Shown here: piece by piece, positions 5,474-6,625 of the stretch
Layout of the letters: every line of letters begins with the position of its first letter
How positions within the stretch are numbered: position 1 is the first letter of the stretch
DNA from: Saprospiraceae bacterium
Lineage (GTDB): Bacteria > Bacteroidota > Bacteroidia > Chitinophagales > Saprospiraceae
Length of the DNA: 6,625 nucleotides
Assembly: GCA_020436955.1 (NCBI GenBank)
Contig: JAGQWW010000144.1
Coordinates: 1-6,625, forward strand
Reading direction: 5' to 3'
Position numbers and translations under genes: made by a program
The notes under the pieces: model-generated
The model's database searches: none
What the model saw: only the letters and a program-made list of their open reading frames with translations
What the model was told of the DNA's origin: nothing

Positions 5474-6595
5474 ATGAAATATGTCTTGTTTTCACCTGCC
5501 CACCCGCTAAGGGGAGGTATTGCTGCTTCGACCGAAAGGTTGGCCAGAGAATTACAGGCTTTTGGTCATGAAGTGATCATTTACACCTTTAGTCTACAAT
5601 ATCCTAATTTCCTTTTCCCGGGTAAAACCCAGTATGCAGATGAACCTGCACCGGATGATTTGGACATCCGTGTTAAGGTCAATTCTATCAATCCATTTAA
5701 CTGGATAAAGGTAGGATTGGAACTCAGAAGTTTGGAACCGGATGCCATTATCACCCGATTTTGGTTGCCGTTTATGGCGCCATGTATCGGGACTATTTGT
5801 AGAATAGCCCGTTCAAAAAATACCAAAATACTTTCCATAGCAGATAACATCATTCCTCACGAAAAAAGACCAGGGGATAAGATTTTTACCAGTTATTATA
5901 TCGGTGCCACTGATGGTTTTGTGGTAATGTCACAATCTGTAGAGCAAGATATCCATCAGTTTAATGCTGATAAGCCGGTCAAATATGTACCTCATCCGGT
6001 CTATGACAATTATGGAGATCCGGTCAATCAGGACCTTGCCTTGAGACATTTAGGCCTGTCAGAAAATTACCGTTATATTTTATTCTTTGGTTTTATCCGG
6101 GAATATAAAGGTTTGGATTTGTTATACAGGGCCATGCATGATAAACGCATCAAAAGGATGCCTCTAAAATTGATAGTTGCAGGTGAGTATTATGGGAACG
6201 AGGATTACTATGATGAGATTGTAAGGGTCTTGGACATTGGAGACCAGCTGGAGCTTCGTACCGAGTTCATACCTACGGAGGAGGTCAAATATTATTTTTC
6301 AGCAGCTGACTTGGTGGTACAACCTTATAAGACAGCCACCCAAAGTGGTATTTCCCAAATGGCCTATCATTTTGAAAAACCTATGGTGGTGACAAAAGTG
6401 GGAGGTTTACCTGAAATAGTTCCGGATGGTAAAGTGGGCTATGTAGTTCCTGTTGAAGAAAATGCCATTGCAGATGCTATTGTCAAATTCTACGAAGAAG
6501 AAAAAGGACCTGAATTTTCAAAAGGAGCAAAACAAGAAAAGAAAAAATATTCCTGGGCTAATTTGGTGAAGGCATTGGAGGAGTTGACGGGTTAG
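5474..6595 (+). CDS. GT4-type glycosyltransferase (GT-B fold, group 1)
   Basis: 373 residues, a usual length for the family. The N-terminal Rossmann half begins MKYVLFSPAHPLRGGIAAST, with the glycine loop G14-G15 near the acceptor/donor cleft, and contains DNIIPHE (124-130). The C-terminal half (Glycos_transf_1) starts about 199 with YILFFGFIREYKGLDLL; R209 and K212 fit the residues that hold the donor diphosphate. The usual E-x7-E segment reads TATQSGISQMAYHFEKP (287-303), with polar residues in place of both Glu, followed by VGGLPEIV where E314 is kept. Similar ATQSG versions occur in other Bacteroidota GT4 enzymes as I recall them. It probably transfers a sugar from a nucleotide-sugar to a lipid-linked or surface glycan at the inner membrane face; donor and acceptor cannot be told. 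No membrane segment. ATG start with A/T-rich leader and no Shine-Dalgarno. The stop TAG runs into a purine repeat. Confidence 0.9.
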   Translation: MKYVLFSPAHPLRGGIAASTERLARELQAFGHEVIIYTFSLQYPNFLFPGKTQYADEPAPDDLDIRVKVNSINPFNWIKVGLELRSLEPDAIITRFWLPFMAPCIGTICRIARSKNTKILSIADNIIPHEKRPGDKIFTSYYIGATDGFVVMSQSVEQDIHQFNADKPVKYVPHPVYDNYGDPVNQDLALRHLGLSENYRYILFFGFIREYKGLDLLYRAMHDKRIKRMPLKLIVAGEYYGNEDYYDEIVRVLDIGDQLELRTEFIPTEEVKYYFSAADLVVQPYKTATQSGISQMAYHFEKPMVVTKVGGLPEIVPDGKVGYVVPVEENAIADAIVKFYEEEKGPEFSKGAKQEKKKYSWANLVKALEELTG

Positions 6596-6625
6596 GGATA
6601 GGAGATGAAGGATGGAGGATGAAGG
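6596..6625 (+). repeat. Purine heptamer repeat GATGAAG / GATGGAG / GATGAAG
   Basis: Directly after the TAG of the glycosyltransferase the + strand is almost pure purine. GATGAAG (6604-6610), GATGGAG (6611-6617) and GATGAAG (6618-6624) are three consecutive 7-bp units, and the tract probably continues past the window edge. Unit length and G/A bias match the repeats at 131-237, which also follow a + strand gene. Confidence 0.6.

Overview
The window reads as a piece of a Bacteroidota chromosome, perhaps a Saprospiria/Chitinophagia-type lineage (the rank below phylum is inference). Evidence: a clear PorZ-type type IX secretion protein, which is confined to this phylum; promoter-like boxes of the Bacteroidota form TAnnTTTG; starts with A-rich leaders instead of strong Shine-Dalgarno sites; and moderate GC. 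TGG is used for Trp and TGA ends the SWIM gene, so the code is standard. 

Layout. (a) 1-136, + strand: the 3' end of a gene whose frame resembles the last half of a SPOR (peptidoglycan-binding) domain but carries an in-frame TGA. (b) 131-365: a gene-free stretch with heptamer-type short tandem repeats, a perfect 16-bp inverted repeat, and a strong bidirectional intrinsic terminator between converging genes. (c) 420-1073, - strand: an orphan NarL/FixJ-type response regulator. (d) 1074-1488: gene-free; holds a good Bacteroidota-type promoter for the regulator, a palindrome just upstream of it, and a leader of about 225 nt with nested inverted repeats. (e) 1489-3849, - strand: porZ, the surface protein of the T9SS attachment complex. 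(f) 3943-5295, - strand: a SWIM zinc-finger protein with a TTG start. (g) 5296-5473: divergent promoter region. (h) 5474-6595, + strand: a GT4-type glycosyltransferase, followed at once by another heptamer-type purine repeat. 

How the genes relate. SWIM gene and porZ are co-directional with a 93-bp gap; the regulator lies downstream on the same strand but has its own candidate promoter. PorZ belongs to the apparatus that hands anionic lipopolysaccharide to the PorU sortase, so a sugar transferase close by is thematically fitting, but the divergent arrangement gives no proof of a link. I see no obvious new multi-gene system. The more unusual material is non-coding: three families of 7-bp repeats placed at gene 3' ends, a REP-like palindrome, the structured regulator leader, and the interrupted SPOR-like tail.
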